Shown in pieces: positions 1-7,161 of a stretch of DNA of 8,650 bases. Source of the stretch: DASWIV01 sp036397475 (GTDB lineage: Bacteria > JAJVIF01 > JAPKYR01). Numbering within the stretch: position 1 is the stretch's first letter; every line of letters begins with the position of its first letter. A program made the translations under genes and the position numbers. Below the pieces are notes generated by a model. The model was not told the origin of the DNA, did not search any database, and was given only the letters and a program-made list of their open reading frames with translations. The DNA is taken from the NCBI GenBank assembly GCA_036397475.1, contig DASWIV010000279.1, forward strand, positions 1 to 8,650, given 5' to 3'.

Positions 1-1228
1 GTTCTATGCAAAGAGCACGATTCTCGCGACCGGCGGAGCGGGAAGATTGTTTGCGGAATCGACCAACGCGGTCATCTGCCGGGGCGACGGTCTTTCGCTC
101 GCGTTCGATACCGGAAAAGTTCCGCTTGGAAATATGGAAGCGATTCAGTTCCATCCGACGGGACTTTATCCAGTATGGATATTAATGACGGAAGGCTGCC
201 GTGGCGATGGCGGGGTTCTGAGAAATAAAGACAACCATGAGTTCATGTGGGATTACTCGTCGACAAAGGGAAACCTGGCGTCGAGGGATGTCGTCTCGCG
301 CGGCATGATGAGCGAGATCCGTAACGGAAGAGGAATCCCGGGGAATTTCGGTCCCCATATATGGCTCGACCTGACTCACCTTGGAGTAGAAAAAATAATG
401 ACGCGGCTGAGGGATATGCACGATATCTGCCGCGATTTTATCGGGATAAATATTATCACCGAGAAAATTCCGGTGCGTCCGGTTCAGCATTACACAATGG
501 GCGGGGTTAGAACCGATGCCGATACACGCTGCAAGGGTGTGGAAGGTCTTTATGCTGTCGGTGAATGCGCGTGCTGGGATCTGCATGGATTCAACAGGCT
601 TGGCGGAAACAGTCTGCTTGAGACGCTTGTCGCTGGATTGTACGGTGGAGAAGTCGCGGGTAAGGAAGCGCTTGACCGTAGCGAGGGCGAGAACGATCTT
701 AAGTGCATCCACGAGGAAGTAAAAAAGCAGGACGCGAGAATCCGGAAACTGATCGAAAATGAGCCTATTGAAAATCCACAGCAGCTTGTCAGGGAACTGA
801 CCCAGAACATGACCGACCATTTCGGTGTGTTCAGAACACAGGATGTCATGCAGGAAGGGCTTGATAAACTGCTTGAAATTCGTGAACGCGCTGACAAGAT
901 CGGGCTTGCCCATAACGTAGGAAGAAAATCGCTTGAACTTGAGCAGGCTTTGAGGACACCGGGAATGGTGGATGCCGCATTGTGCATAGCGTACGGAGCT
1001 GTCACCAGGACTGAAAGCCGTGGCGGCCATTATCGCGACGATTATCCGTCACGAGACGATGAGAATTGGCTGAAGAGGACGTTAGCCTATAAAAATTCGA
1101 ACGGGGAATATCTGCCGAGACTCGATTACGATGAAATAAAAATTACGCACCTGCCGCCAGGAGATCGTGGCTATAACGAAGCCCATGTAGCAACGGTGGC
1201 AGCACCTGCGCCAGAAAGTGAGAAGTAG
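1..1228 (+). CDS. frdA: Fumarate reductase / succinate dehydrogenase flavoprotein subunit (5'-truncated by window edge)
   Basis: This is the FAD-carrying catalytic subunit that interconverts fumarate and succinate at the cytoplasmic membrane. The frame is open from base 2, so the gene begins before the window; about 408 residues are visible, and the N-terminal dinucleotide-binding part and flavinylated His are missing. Visible motifs in order are ATGGAGR (26-46), HPTG (152-163), TEGCRGDGG (188-214), SRD with the likely proton-shuttle Arg at 284-286, RPVQHYTMGG (476-505) and GFNRLGGNSL (587-616). By comparison with E. coli FrdA, the substrate-binding His, Thr-Glu, Arg, His and Arg are all retained. 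The wording RPVQHYTMGG followed by a CWDxHGFNRLGGNS stretch resembles Wolinella/Campylobacter quinol:fumarate reductase. The direction of reaction cannot be read from sequence, so sdhA is an equally valid name. The stop at 1226-1228 lies one base before the iron-sulfur subunit. The TTG at 47 is internal and not the true start. Confidence 0.96.
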   Translation, partial: FYAKSTILATGGAGRLFAESTNAVICRGDGLSLAFDTGKVPLGNMEAIQFHPTGLYPVWILMTEGCRGDGGVLRNKDNHEFMWDYSSTKGNLASRDVVSRGMMSEIRNGRGIPGNFGPHIWLDLTHLGVEKIMTRLRDMHDICRDFIGINIITEKIPVRPVQHYTMGGVRTDADTRCKGVEGLYAVGECACWDLHGFNRLGGNSLLETLVAGLYGGEVAGKEALDRSEGENDLKCIHEEVKKQDARIRKLIENEPIENPQQLVRELTQNMTDHFGVFRTQDVMQEGLDKLLEIRERADKIGLAHNVGRKSLELEQALRTPGMVDAALCIAYGAVTRTESRGGHYRDDYPSRDDENWLKRTLAYKNSNGEYLPRLDYDEIKITHLPPGDRGYNEAHVATVAAPAPESEK

Positions 1229-1229
1229 A

Positions 1230-1958
1230 ATGCCAGGAAGAAACATTAAAATAAAAATTTTCAGGCACGACTCATCCGACCCGGAGAGCGAACCCCATTA
1301 CGACACTTTTAATGTCGAAGAAAAGCCATTCATGAGTGTGTACCTCGCGATGGACGAGATCCAGACCAACCAGGACCCGTCGCTGCTCTACGACATCTGC
1401 TGCAGGTCTAATGTCTGCGGCAGCTGCGCGATAAATGTAAACGGCCAGCCGATGCTCGCGTGCAAAACGCTTACGAAAGATCTGCCCGATGAATTCACGC
1501 TGGAGCCACTCAGATTTTTCGATCACATCAAGGATGTTGCGGCGGATAAGGGCCGGTGGTTCATGGAAATGACGAAGCGGGTCGAGGGATGGATCCATAC
1601 GAGCAAGCATTTCAATGAAAAGCTTGAAAATCTTCAGAGTGAAGAAGAACGTATGGATGTCTATGAGGCTGAAAGATGCATCGAGTGCGGAATCTGCCTC
1701 GAAGGATGCGGCGCGGCGCAGCTTAATGAGGATTATCTCGGTCCTGCCGGATTGAACAGGGCGTACAGGTTTATCATGGACACGCGGGATGAGAGAAACC
1801 TCGACTCGATGGCGGAGCAGTTATTTACCGAGGATGGAATTTTCGGTTGCGAAGCGATGCTTGGTTGCCGCAATTTCTGCCCGAAGGAAATTCCGCTTCC
1901 CGAGCACTTCGGCACACTCCGGCGCAGGATAATCGCACGGGTTTTAAAAGGAAAATAG
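1230..1958 (+). CDS. frdB: Fumarate reductase / succinate dehydrogenase iron-sulfur subunit
   Basis: A 242-residue electron-transfer subunit that passes electrons between the flavoprotein and the membrane cytochrome b; its length matches the Wolinella and E. coli FrdB proteins. The N-terminal plant-type ferredoxin domain carries the [2Fe-2S] ligands Cys58, Cys63, Cys66 and Cys78 (C-x4-C-x2-C-x11-C). The C-terminal domain carries Cys150, 153, 156, 160 and then Cys207, 213, 217. That spacing is the one that binds one [4Fe-4S] and one [3Fe-4S] cluster in FrdB. Gly161 replaces the Pro that usually follows the fourth Cys. I chose the ATG at 1230 over the in-frame GTG at 1218: it sits one base after the frdA stop and has a purine-rich GAGAAG stretch upstream, inside the end of frdA. 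Translation is therefore likely coupled to frdA. No cytochrome b gene follows, which fits a C-A-B order with frdC upstream. Confidence 0.96.
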   Translation: MPGRNIKIKIFRHDSSDPESEPHYDTFNVEEKPFMSVYLAMDEIQTNQDPSLLYDICCRSNVCGSCAINVNGQPMLACKTLTKDLPDEFTLEPLRFFDHIKDVAADKGRWFMEMTKRVEGWIHTSKHFNEKLENLQSEEERMDVYEAERCIECGICLEGCGAAQLNEDYLGPAGLNRAYRFIMDTRDERNLDSMAEQLFTEDGIFGCEAMLGCRNFCPKEIPLPEHFGTLRRRIIARVLKGK

Positions 1959-1999
1959 ATTGCTAGCCCCCATCTACAAACTGAATATTATTTTGCAAT

Positions 2000-2028
2000 T
2001 TGACATAATACGATATTTTAATTAATCT
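2000..2028 (+). promoter_or_regulatory. Putative sigma70-like promoter of the large lipoprotein gene
   Basis: A perfect TTGACA (2000-2005) is followed after 17 bases by TAATCT (2023-2028), a weak -10 match, in a very AT-rich stretch. An overlapping alternative is TTGCAA (1993-1998) with TTTAAT (2017-2022) at 18 bases. The gap between frdB and the lipoprotein gene (about 107 bp) and the good Shine-Dalgarno downstream suggest independent transcription. Which hexamer pair is used cannot be decided from sequence. Confidence 0.45.
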
Positions 2029-2065
2029 TTTGCCCAGGCGAATTATTTAATTCAAGGAAACTAAA

Positions 2066-4513
2066 ATGAGGCTATTTTATTACACTGCAATAGTGTTGGT
2101 GCTGGGGTTTGTATTCGGATGTTCGTCGGGGACCAGTCCTGTCATGCCGGAAAACACTCCCGATATCTCCAGTCAGAGGACGGTCTCGGGGACGGATAAT
2201 ACACATCTGTGGGGACTTTATGAAATCCATGTGGATGTGGACGCCGGGACAATAGAGGCAGTTCCGTTAAGGGGTGCCATGTTCACGGCAAATGTAACAG
2301 GATTTGTCGACGGACCGCCAACGAATCTTCTGCTGGATATTCAGAATATCGATGTTGGTCCCGATTACACCGATGTGCTTGTTGATGTTGGTCTAAGGCA
2401 CCCGTTCGCGGGTCTGGACCAGTACACAGGCTTTGACGTAATCGGGGTATTCATGGGCGATGGAACGGAGACTCATCCGGGACCGGAAAATTATCCGATG
2501 ACGGGTGAAGGCGGGCAATATCTCAAGAATCCCGACGGTTACACACGATGGTTCAACGCGACCGAATTCGCGGCAACTTCTCTTCCGTTGCTCGGATACA
2601 ATCCGGGTAAGCTTGGCACAAAAAGTTATGTTCCGTCGAGCGTTCTGAATCCGTACAAGTATTTCACCGATGGGCTTGGAGCCGGTGAAGATGCATTTGA
2701 ATATCTGAAGAATAATACGGGGGACCGCGGGAAATTCACCCCGGGTTCAGTGAATTACCGAACTTACGACATACGTTTTCCAGACACTTCGGGAATAACA
2801 TTTCAGTACGCGGTAATCGCAAGCTGGGAGCCGAATGTGAACGACCCAAATCCTCCCAACTCCCTAGATGATTTCCCGATATCGGCGAACGCATTTGAGT
2901 CCAGGGTGATTTCGGTAACCGATAATTCAGACCTCTGGAATACAGCAACTGAATTTGGAGGAAATGTCGATCTGCAAATTGAACTTGTCGACTGGTCGGT
3001 TGGTTCGACATGGAACAATGATTTCCAGGTGGTCCTGTGGTCTGAGATCTGGAACGGACCGAAAGTAATCGCGGCTCCGGACACGATAGATGAGCCTTAT
3101 GTGTTGTTTAAATACTTCGATTCACCCGAATTAAAACCCATGCTTGACGACGCTCTATGGGCAATAAAAGTCTACAAGGTTGTTGAATACGCTAATCACG
3201 ATTATTCAAACGATTTCGGTGTAGGAAATAACGCGATGGGACCTTTGTCCGGTTATTTCACCATCGAGATTCCCGTTAGCAATGTTAAACCTGACGAACC
3301 CACGATCACTGTCACGTCACCGAACGGAGGCGAACAGTGGGAAGTCGGAAGCACGCGGGAAATCACCTGGACATCGTCGGATGTCTCCGGGACAGCGTTC
3401 CTCGAATATTCGAAAGACGATTTCGGATCGGATATAAATGTCATCTCGACAGATGAAACGGATGATGGAAGCTACGACTGGGTAGTTCCTGACGATATAT
3501 CAGGAACTGTTAAAGTTAGAGTCAGCTCGACAGATGATCCCGCTGTTAATGATGTCTCGGATGATTATTTTGAAATTGTCCCTGCCTGGATCGAGGTTAC
3601 CATTCCGAACGGCGGCGAAACCTGGTATTACGGTTTCACTGAGGATATTGAATGGGCATCGAGTGGTGGGATCACGGATGTAAGGATAGATTTATCCACC
3701 GACAGCGGGGCCACTTATCCCACCGTGATAACAGCGTCTACCACGAATGATGGTGTATACGAGTGGGATATCCCCGTGATGGCACCAGCAACAACCGCAC
3801 GAATAAGAGTGCAGTCTGTTGCAGGTCCGGCAGCTGAGGATGAGTCGGACGCGGATTTTGAGATTGCCGATCCGCCGGATAATTATGTGTACGGTATCGG
3901 GGATTTCGGATTTTTCGACTATGTTGGCCAGGTGGACAATTCTGCGCTGTATACAAATATGCTCAACCTGCCGTTGACCGGTCCTAACGCTTCTGGAACT
4001 ACCGTCCAATGGCACCACGGGCATGCGGACGATTACAATGAAGGATCTCTAACCGAATTTATTTCCTTAATTCAGAACGCCGGGTATACGTGGGATTTCG
4101 ACGGTGATCTTCCGCTAGTCGTACCCACCACGACCAAGATGCTGATTATTTCTTTCATGTTTCTGTCAGCGACCGATCCGGCATTCACGTCATCCGAAAT
4201 TCAGGAAATAAGAGATTGCGTAAATAACGGGGGAATCGTGATAATTCTGGTTGATAACACGGCGGTTCATCCGTCGGGATCGACAGGAAATATCGATGCC
4301 CTCCTTCTGGATCTTGGGGTGGATTTCACCTTCCCGAATGACCAGAATATCAGCGACCCGTACACCGATATCACGAGCGACCCGGTAACAACCGGTGTAA
4401 CGCAGTTGAACGCTAATGTCGGCGGACACTGGGGAGTTGCGGGTACGGCGGTCAGCCTTGTCCGGGACTCAACATACGGTTTGACAGCAATCGTGAAGGG
4501 TCCGATATCGTAA
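2066..4513 (+). CDS. Large surface lipoprotein with two Ig-like repeats and a C-terminal alpha/beta domain
   Basis: An 815-residue predicted lipoprotein of unknown function. Residues 1-18 are a hydrophobic signal peptide ending in a VFG|C lipobox, with Cys19 as the lipidated residue; Ser at +2 is compatible with outer-membrane sorting. Residues ~45-410 form a beta-rich, Asp/Gly/Pro-rich region I cannot assign to a family. Two tandem ~92-residue repeats follow at ~413-505 and ~509-600. Each opens with V-T-x-PNGGE-x-W and ends near D-x-FEI, the pattern of Ser/Thr-rich Kre9/KNH-type Ig-like domains found in secreted bacterial proteins. Residues ~605-815 look like a glutamine-amidotransferase-like/ThuA-like alpha/beta fold: a hydrophobic strand LIISFMFL, then a helix SSEIQEIRDCVNNGG and a strand IVIILVDN. 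I see no obvious catalytic Cys-His pair there. The ATG at 2066 has AAGGAAA seven bases upstream. An adhesive or glycan-binding role is inferred only from the architecture. Confidence 0.9.
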   Translation: MRLFYYTAIVLVLGFVFGCSSGTSPVMPENTPDISSQRTVSGTDNTHLWGLYEIHVDVDAGTIEAVPLRGAMFTANVTGFVDGPPTNLLLDIQNIDVGPDYTDVLVDVGLRHPFAGLDQYTGFDVIGVFMGDGTETHPGPENYPMTGEGGQYLKNPDGYTRWFNATEFAATSLPLLGYNPGKLGTKSYVPSSVLNPYKYFTDGLGAGEDAFEYLKNNTGDRGKFTPGSVNYRTYDIRFPDTSGITFQYAVIASWEPNVNDPNPPNSLDDFPISANAFESRVISVTDNSDLWNTATEFGGNVDLQIELVDWSVGSTWNNDFQVVLWSEIWNGPKVIAAPDTIDEPYVLFKYFDSPELKPMLDDALWAIKVYKVVEYANHDYSNDFGVGNNAMGPLSGYFTIEIPVSNVKPDEPTITVTSPNGGEQWEVGSTREITWTSSDVSGTAFLEYSKDDFGSDINVISTDETDDGSYDWVVPDDISGTVKVRVSSTDDPAVNDVSDDYFEIVPAWIEVTIPNGGETWYYGFTEDIEWASSGGITDVRIDLSTDSGATYPTVITASTTNDGVYEWDIPVMAPATTARIRVQSVAGPAAEDESDADFEIADPPDNYVYGIGDFGFFDYVGQVDNSALYTNMLNLPLTGPNASGTTVQWHHGHADDYNEGSLTEFISLIQNAGYTWDFDGDLPLVVPTTTKMLIISFMFLSATDPAFTSSEIQEIRDCVNNGGIVIILVDNTAVHPSGSTGNIDALLLDLGVDFTFPNDQNISDPYTDITSDPVTTGVTQLNANVGGHWGVAGTAVSLVRDSTYGLTAIVKGPIS

Positions 4514-4545
4514 AAGACCTTTCACAAATATAAAGAGAAATTACG

Positions 4546-4571
4546 ACCCGCATTTTTAATGTGGGTTTTTT
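4546..4571 (+). terminator. Rho-independent terminator of the lipoprotein gene
   Basis: The 9-bp stem ACCCGCATT / AATGTGGGT (one G-T pair) with a three-base TTT loop is followed directly by a run of five T. It starts 32 bases after the lipoprotein stop. It also overlaps the upstream ATG at 4559 of the next frame, which argues that this ATG is not a real start. Confidence 0.85.
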
Positions 4572-4580
4572 CATATCGCG

Positions 4581-4589
4581 TGATACAAT
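4581..4589 (+). promoter_or_regulatory. Possible extended -10 promoter element before the WbqC-like gene
   Basis: TGATACAAT matches an extended -10 (TGn followed by TACAAT) and lies just after the terminator and 14 bases before the ATG at 4604. If used, transcription would start about eight bases before the start codon, giving a leaderless or near-leaderless message. That fits the absence of any Shine-Dalgarno sequence there. No good -35 is visible. Confidence 0.35.
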
Positions 4590-4603
4590 TCGATATCCTC
4601 ATT

Positions 4604-5308
4604 ATGCGCATCGCTGTACTTCAACCGGGGTATCTTCCATGGCTTGGTTTTTTCGACCAGGAGATGTCGGTCGATACTTTTGTCATTTACGACGATGTTC
4701 AATTTGACAGGCGCGGATGGAGAAATCGCAATCGTGTCAAATCAACGGATGGATGGGCGTGGTTGAGCGTTCCCGTAATCCAGAAGGGAAAATACGAACA
4801 GAAGGTAAATGAAGTCCTGATAGACAATGAGCGTCCGTGGAAAAAGAAACACCTCGGGACAATTGAGTCGTTTTATAAGAAGGCTCCGTATTTTGAACCG
4901 CTATACCCACAACTCGCTCAGATTATTGAAAGAGACTGGCAATACTTATGGGAGCTCGATCTCGCGTTGATCGGCTGGCTGAACGAAATTATCGGAATAG
5001 AGACGCCCTTGAAACTGGCATCGACATTGGAAGTTGAAGGGACGAAGAGCAAGCGGCTGTTGAATATTTGCAGGAAACTTGGAGCCGATGAGTATTATTC
5101 GGGAGCGGCTGCCAGGCATTACCTGGAATTGGATCTATTCAGGGAAAATGGGATCGATGTTTTCTACCAGGAATACGACCACCCGAAATATCCCCAGCTA
5201 CACGGGGATTTCGTCACGCACCTGAGCGCGCTCGATCTTGTAATGATTACCGCGCCGGAATCCGGGCGTATAATTAAATCGGGATCGAAATGGGTTAAGG
5301 CAACATAG
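4604..5308 (+). CDS. WbqC-like family protein
   Basis: A 234-residue protein of the WbqC-like family, of about the usual family length. Members are common in O-antigen and capsule gene clusters; the biochemical reaction is not, to my knowledge, established. Recognisable blocks are the N-terminal LQPGYLPWLGFFDQ, then YDDVQFDRRGWRNRNRV, the mid-protein YYSGAAARHYL, and the C-terminal YDHPKYPQLHGDF with HLSALDLV. The start ATG at 4604 puts the family's typical MRIAVLQPGYLPW at the N-terminus. The in-frame ATG at 4559 would lie inside the upstream terminator and add 15 residues unlike the family. There is no clear Shine-Dalgarno, so initiation may be leaderless. The next gene follows after 31 bases on the same strand, suggesting a two-gene transcript for sugar or surface-polysaccharide modification. 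That role is inferred from the family's usual context, not shown here. Confidence 0.88.
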   Translation: MRIAVLQPGYLPWLGFFDQEMSVDTFVIYDDVQFDRRGWRNRNRVKSTDGWAWLSVPVIQKGKYEQKVNEVLIDNERPWKKKHLGTIESFYKKAPYFEPLYPQLAQIIERDWQYLWELDLALIGWLNEIIGIETPLKLASTLEVEGTKSKRLLNICRKLGADEYYSGAAARHYLELDLFRENGIDVFYQEYDHPKYPQLHGDFVTHLSALDLVMITAPESGRIIKSGSKWVKAT

Positions 5309-5339
5309 ATATTCTTTTTATTCAGGAGAAAAACAAGCC

Positions 5340-6338
5340 ATGGTCGCAGTTGACATTTACAGGGGCGAGTTGACGGATGAAATTCTGTCGGTCGCTGATG
5401 GCTACAAATTCAAGCCGTACTTTTTCATTACCGCAGCTCCGGAGGCAGGGCTCAATAAAATATTCAGTAATCATGTCGAGAGATTCCTGCAAAAAAGTTC
5501 CGCATCGGAAAACGCCGCTTTTTTTATAGCGAGGAATGATAAAAGGGAAATTGTCGGGATCGCCGGAGCGGAATGGCTGGATTTCGATACCGCCGCGCTG
5601 AACGCGGAGTCGGGACGGGTGCCGTTTGTCGCTGTAGTGCCGGAAGAATACAAGGATGCAGCCCCGGTGGCGTATGAACTTATTGAGTCGTGCATGGAAT
5701 GGCTCGGTAAGCGCAAAGTTGTTTTTACGAATATACGCCTCGCGGCGATGGAACTTCCGGCGATCCACGCGGTTGAACGTCACGGATTTTACCTCGTGGA
5801 TAATGGGTTCACGGCGATCTATCACAAGGACAGTGTCCAGGAATATGAAAAGGGCGGGTATGAAATTCGCCTGTTCGCCGAGAAGGATCTGCCTGTCGTG
5901 ATGGATATTCTGGCAGGAGCATACCAGACAGACAGGTTCCACATGGACCCGGAAATCAAAAATGAGGACGCGGAGGAATTGTACAGGGTGTGGGTTCATC
6001 ACATGTGCATGAATCCCAAGGACCAGGAATGGGTTCTGATCGCGGAGCGAAAAGGGACGATCAAGGGATTTTTCCAGTATGAATACAACAGGGAATTTTC
6101 GGCGGCGACCGGGATAAAGCTGTTTTCATACGGTCCGGCGGCGGTCGTGAGGGACCGTACTGCGCTGGGGGCATATTATTCGCTTCTGTCATTCGCCATA
6201 AATGACTCGATCATGCGCGGGGGAATCTATGCGATGACAAGAATACCTTTTGCCATACAGCCGATACTGAAACTGACATTGAGGCTGGGTCCGAGCTTCA
6301 TGGCGAATGATCTGACGTTTCATCACTGGGTCAAGTGA
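5340..6338 (+). CDS. Double GNAT-fold protein, probable N-acyltransferase
   Basis: A 332-residue protein that reads as two GNAT-like halves. In the first (~1-165), the strand at residues 94-101 and a following helix occupy the acyl-CoA loop position, and the later AVERHGFYLVD segment (144-154) is a typical GNAT motif. The loop is PEEYKDAAPVA, lacking the usual R/Q-x-x-G-x-G/A pattern, so CoA binding in this half may be altered. The second half (~173-332) opens with a YEIRLFAEKDLPVV strand-helix, followed by FHMDPEI and LYRVWV, which recall nucleotide-sugar N-acetyltransferases of the WecD type. The ATG at 5340 has AGGAG eleven bases upstream. The adjacent WbqC-like gene suggests N-acylation of an amino sugar or lipid-linked glycan. 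Substrate is unknown. A GNAT fold is fairly sure, the sugar role is inference. Confidence 0.75.
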   Translation: MVAVDIYRGELTDEILSVADGYKFKPYFFITAAPEAGLNKIFSNHVERFLQKSSASENAAFFIARNDKREIVGIAGAEWLDFDTAALNAESGRVPFVAVVPEEYKDAAPVAYELIESCMEWLGKRKVVFTNIRLAAMELPAIHAVERHGFYLVDNGFTAIYHKDSVQEYEKGGYEIRLFAEKDLPVVMDILAGAYQTDRFHMDPEIKNEDAEELYRVWVHHMCMNPKDQEWVLIAERKGTIKGFFQYEYNREFSAATGIKLFSYGPAAVVRDRTALGAYYSLLSFAINDSIMRGGIYAMTRIPFAIQPILKLTLRLGPSFMANDLTFHHWVK

Positions 6339-6385
6339 CAACTGGGAACGCGATTCTCCAGATACGCAAACTTTTCTTATTTGTA

Positions 6386-6423
6386 GCATACACAACCGAA
6401 GCGTCAGCGAAGATTGTGTGTGT
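6386..6423 (+). other. Long hairpin after the GNAT gene
   Basis: GCATACACAA (6386-6395) pairs with TTGTGTGTGT (6414-6423) over 10 bp with two G-T pairs, around an 18-base loop. It begins 47 bases after the GNAT stop. It could end the upstream transcript, but it is followed by CTTAAAAAAT rather than a T run, so it is not a standard intrinsic terminator. Confidence 0.45.
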
Positions 6424-6437
6424 CTTAAAAAATGTAC

Positions 6438-6455
6438 TGACTAACAAGTTAGTCA
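6438..6455. promoter_or_regulatory. Perfect 8-bp inverted repeat, TetR-type operator candidate
   Basis: TGACTAAC-AA-GTTAGTCA is a perfect inverted repeat with a two-base spacer. The size, tight spacing and TNACTNAC-like half-site are those of many TetR-family operators. No intact regulator gene lies beside it in this window. It is 132 bases upstream of the promoter of the small membrane-protein cluster, so a target gene cannot be named. Confidence 0.45.
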
Positions 6456-6569
6456 ATGTTACGAATTACAAGAAGCGTGAATCTCCTGATAGCGTCTTCG
6501 CGGCTTTGAGTGAGATTTTAACCATCCCCTTACGGTTATGGTTCTGACCATGGAAGCAACTCTCCGAAT

Positions 6570-6597
6570 TTGCACATACAGGATTATGGTGTAAAAT
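6570..6597 (+). promoter_or_regulatory. Putative sigma70-like promoter of the small membrane-protein cluster
   Basis: TTGCAC (6570-6575) and TAAAAT (6592-6597) are separated by 16 bases. Each hexamer differs from consensus at one or two positions. Transcription would begin near 6604, leaving a leader of about 45 bases to the ATG at 6649. Confidence 0.5.
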
Positions 6598-6648
6598 TGA
6601 ATTACACGCTCTACCGAACCGCGGAGCCGATTGACTGAAAAATCAGGA

Positions 6649-7161
6649 ATGAATGCGGAGGACCACCCGGCACCCGGTTCGGAAATCTCGTTTAATAAAA
6701 ATTATTTCGCAAATGGTCCATACATTATTGGATTTACGGTGCTTATAGCTGTCTTTTTCGTATTAATTATCCCAAGCTTTCTCCCTGTTAAACGAGGTAC
6801 TCCAATAGATAAAGCAAAGCTAACTCTCCGATCATTTGGCTCTGCTCAATTGGCATATTTCAGGGCTTATGGAAATAATTATGCTTCTTTCGATGCGTTG
6901 AAATCTGTTGGAATGGTTCAAGATCAATACACGCCCGGCAAAATGATTCAGGATTATTCGATGTACTTTCGTGCATACAATTTATCTACCTGTCTAGGCG
7001 AGGATTCGATTTTTCATGAATTACATACTTTCACCATAATCGCCTATCCAGCAATTGATGGGGATTTAAAGACTTATGGAATTACAGAAGATCAGTTTGT
7101 GCGGGAATTCGCAGAGGGGAATGATCCGGATTCCGTGAAATCATGGGAGCCAATACTATGA
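6649..7161 (+). CDS. Single-span membrane protein with pilin-like extracytoplasmic domain (paralogue 1)
   Basis: A 170-residue protein of unknown function. After a polar N-terminus there is one hydrophobic segment (~25-47). A soluble part follows, beginning KAKLTLRSFGSAQLAYFRAYG (55-75) and continuing with SFDALKSVGM. The A-x-x-x-LRSxGSAQxAY helix followed by an F-x-x-L element is the layout of the pilin and pseudopilin globular domains of many environmental bacteria. The segment GFTVLIAVFF (28-37) echoes the prepilin G|FTLIE site. However, the mature +5 Glu is absent and the leader is long and poorly charged, so peptidase processing is doubtful. The C-terminus, GITEDQ then NDPDSVKSWEPIL, is nearly repeated in the downstream paralogue. 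I chose the ATG at 6649; an in-frame TTG at 6631 with GGAG four bases upstream is an alternative (176 residues). The stop overlaps the next ATG by four bases. Confidence 0.75.
   Translation: MNAEDHPAPGSEISFNKNYFANGPYIIGFTVLIAVFFVLIIPSFLPVKRGTPIDKAKLTLRSFGSAQLAYFRAYGNNYASFDALKSVGMVQDQYTPGKMIQDYSMYFRAYNLSTCLGEDSIFHELHTFTIIAYPAIDGDLKTYGITEDQFVREFAEGNDPDSVKSWEPIL

Larger units (their letters stand above)
6339..6648. other. Intergenic region, about 310 bp, structured
   Basis: No convincing intact gene is present. The stretch holds the hairpin at 6386-6423, the palindrome at 6438-6455, a shorter inverted repeat AACCAT (6520-6525) / ATGGTT (6538-6543) and a promoter at 6570-6597. A 70-codon open frame (6335-6547) begins inside the GNAT stop region and runs through the hairpin and palindrome. 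Its last third faintly resembles the start of a TetR helix-turn-helix and may be gene debris. Confidence 0.5.

Noticed and set aside
182..1030. A 282-codon open frame on the - strand
   Set aside because: It lies wholly inside the clear frdA reading frame, opposite strand, and its translation resembles no family; it is an antisense shadow.
5322..6002. A 226-codon open frame on the - strand
   Set aside because: It mirrors the double-GNAT gene, which has a good ribosome site and family motifs; no independent support.
6386..6543. The hairpin, palindrome and inverted repeat as ends of an insertion sequence
   Set aside because: The inverted repeats differ from each other, no transposase frame lies between them, and no target duplication is seen.
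6649..6760. GFTVLIAVFF as a true type IV prepilin cleavage site
   Set aside because: The conserved Glu at mature position 5 is missing, the leader is long and lacks the usual basic residues, and paralogue 2 has no equivalent.
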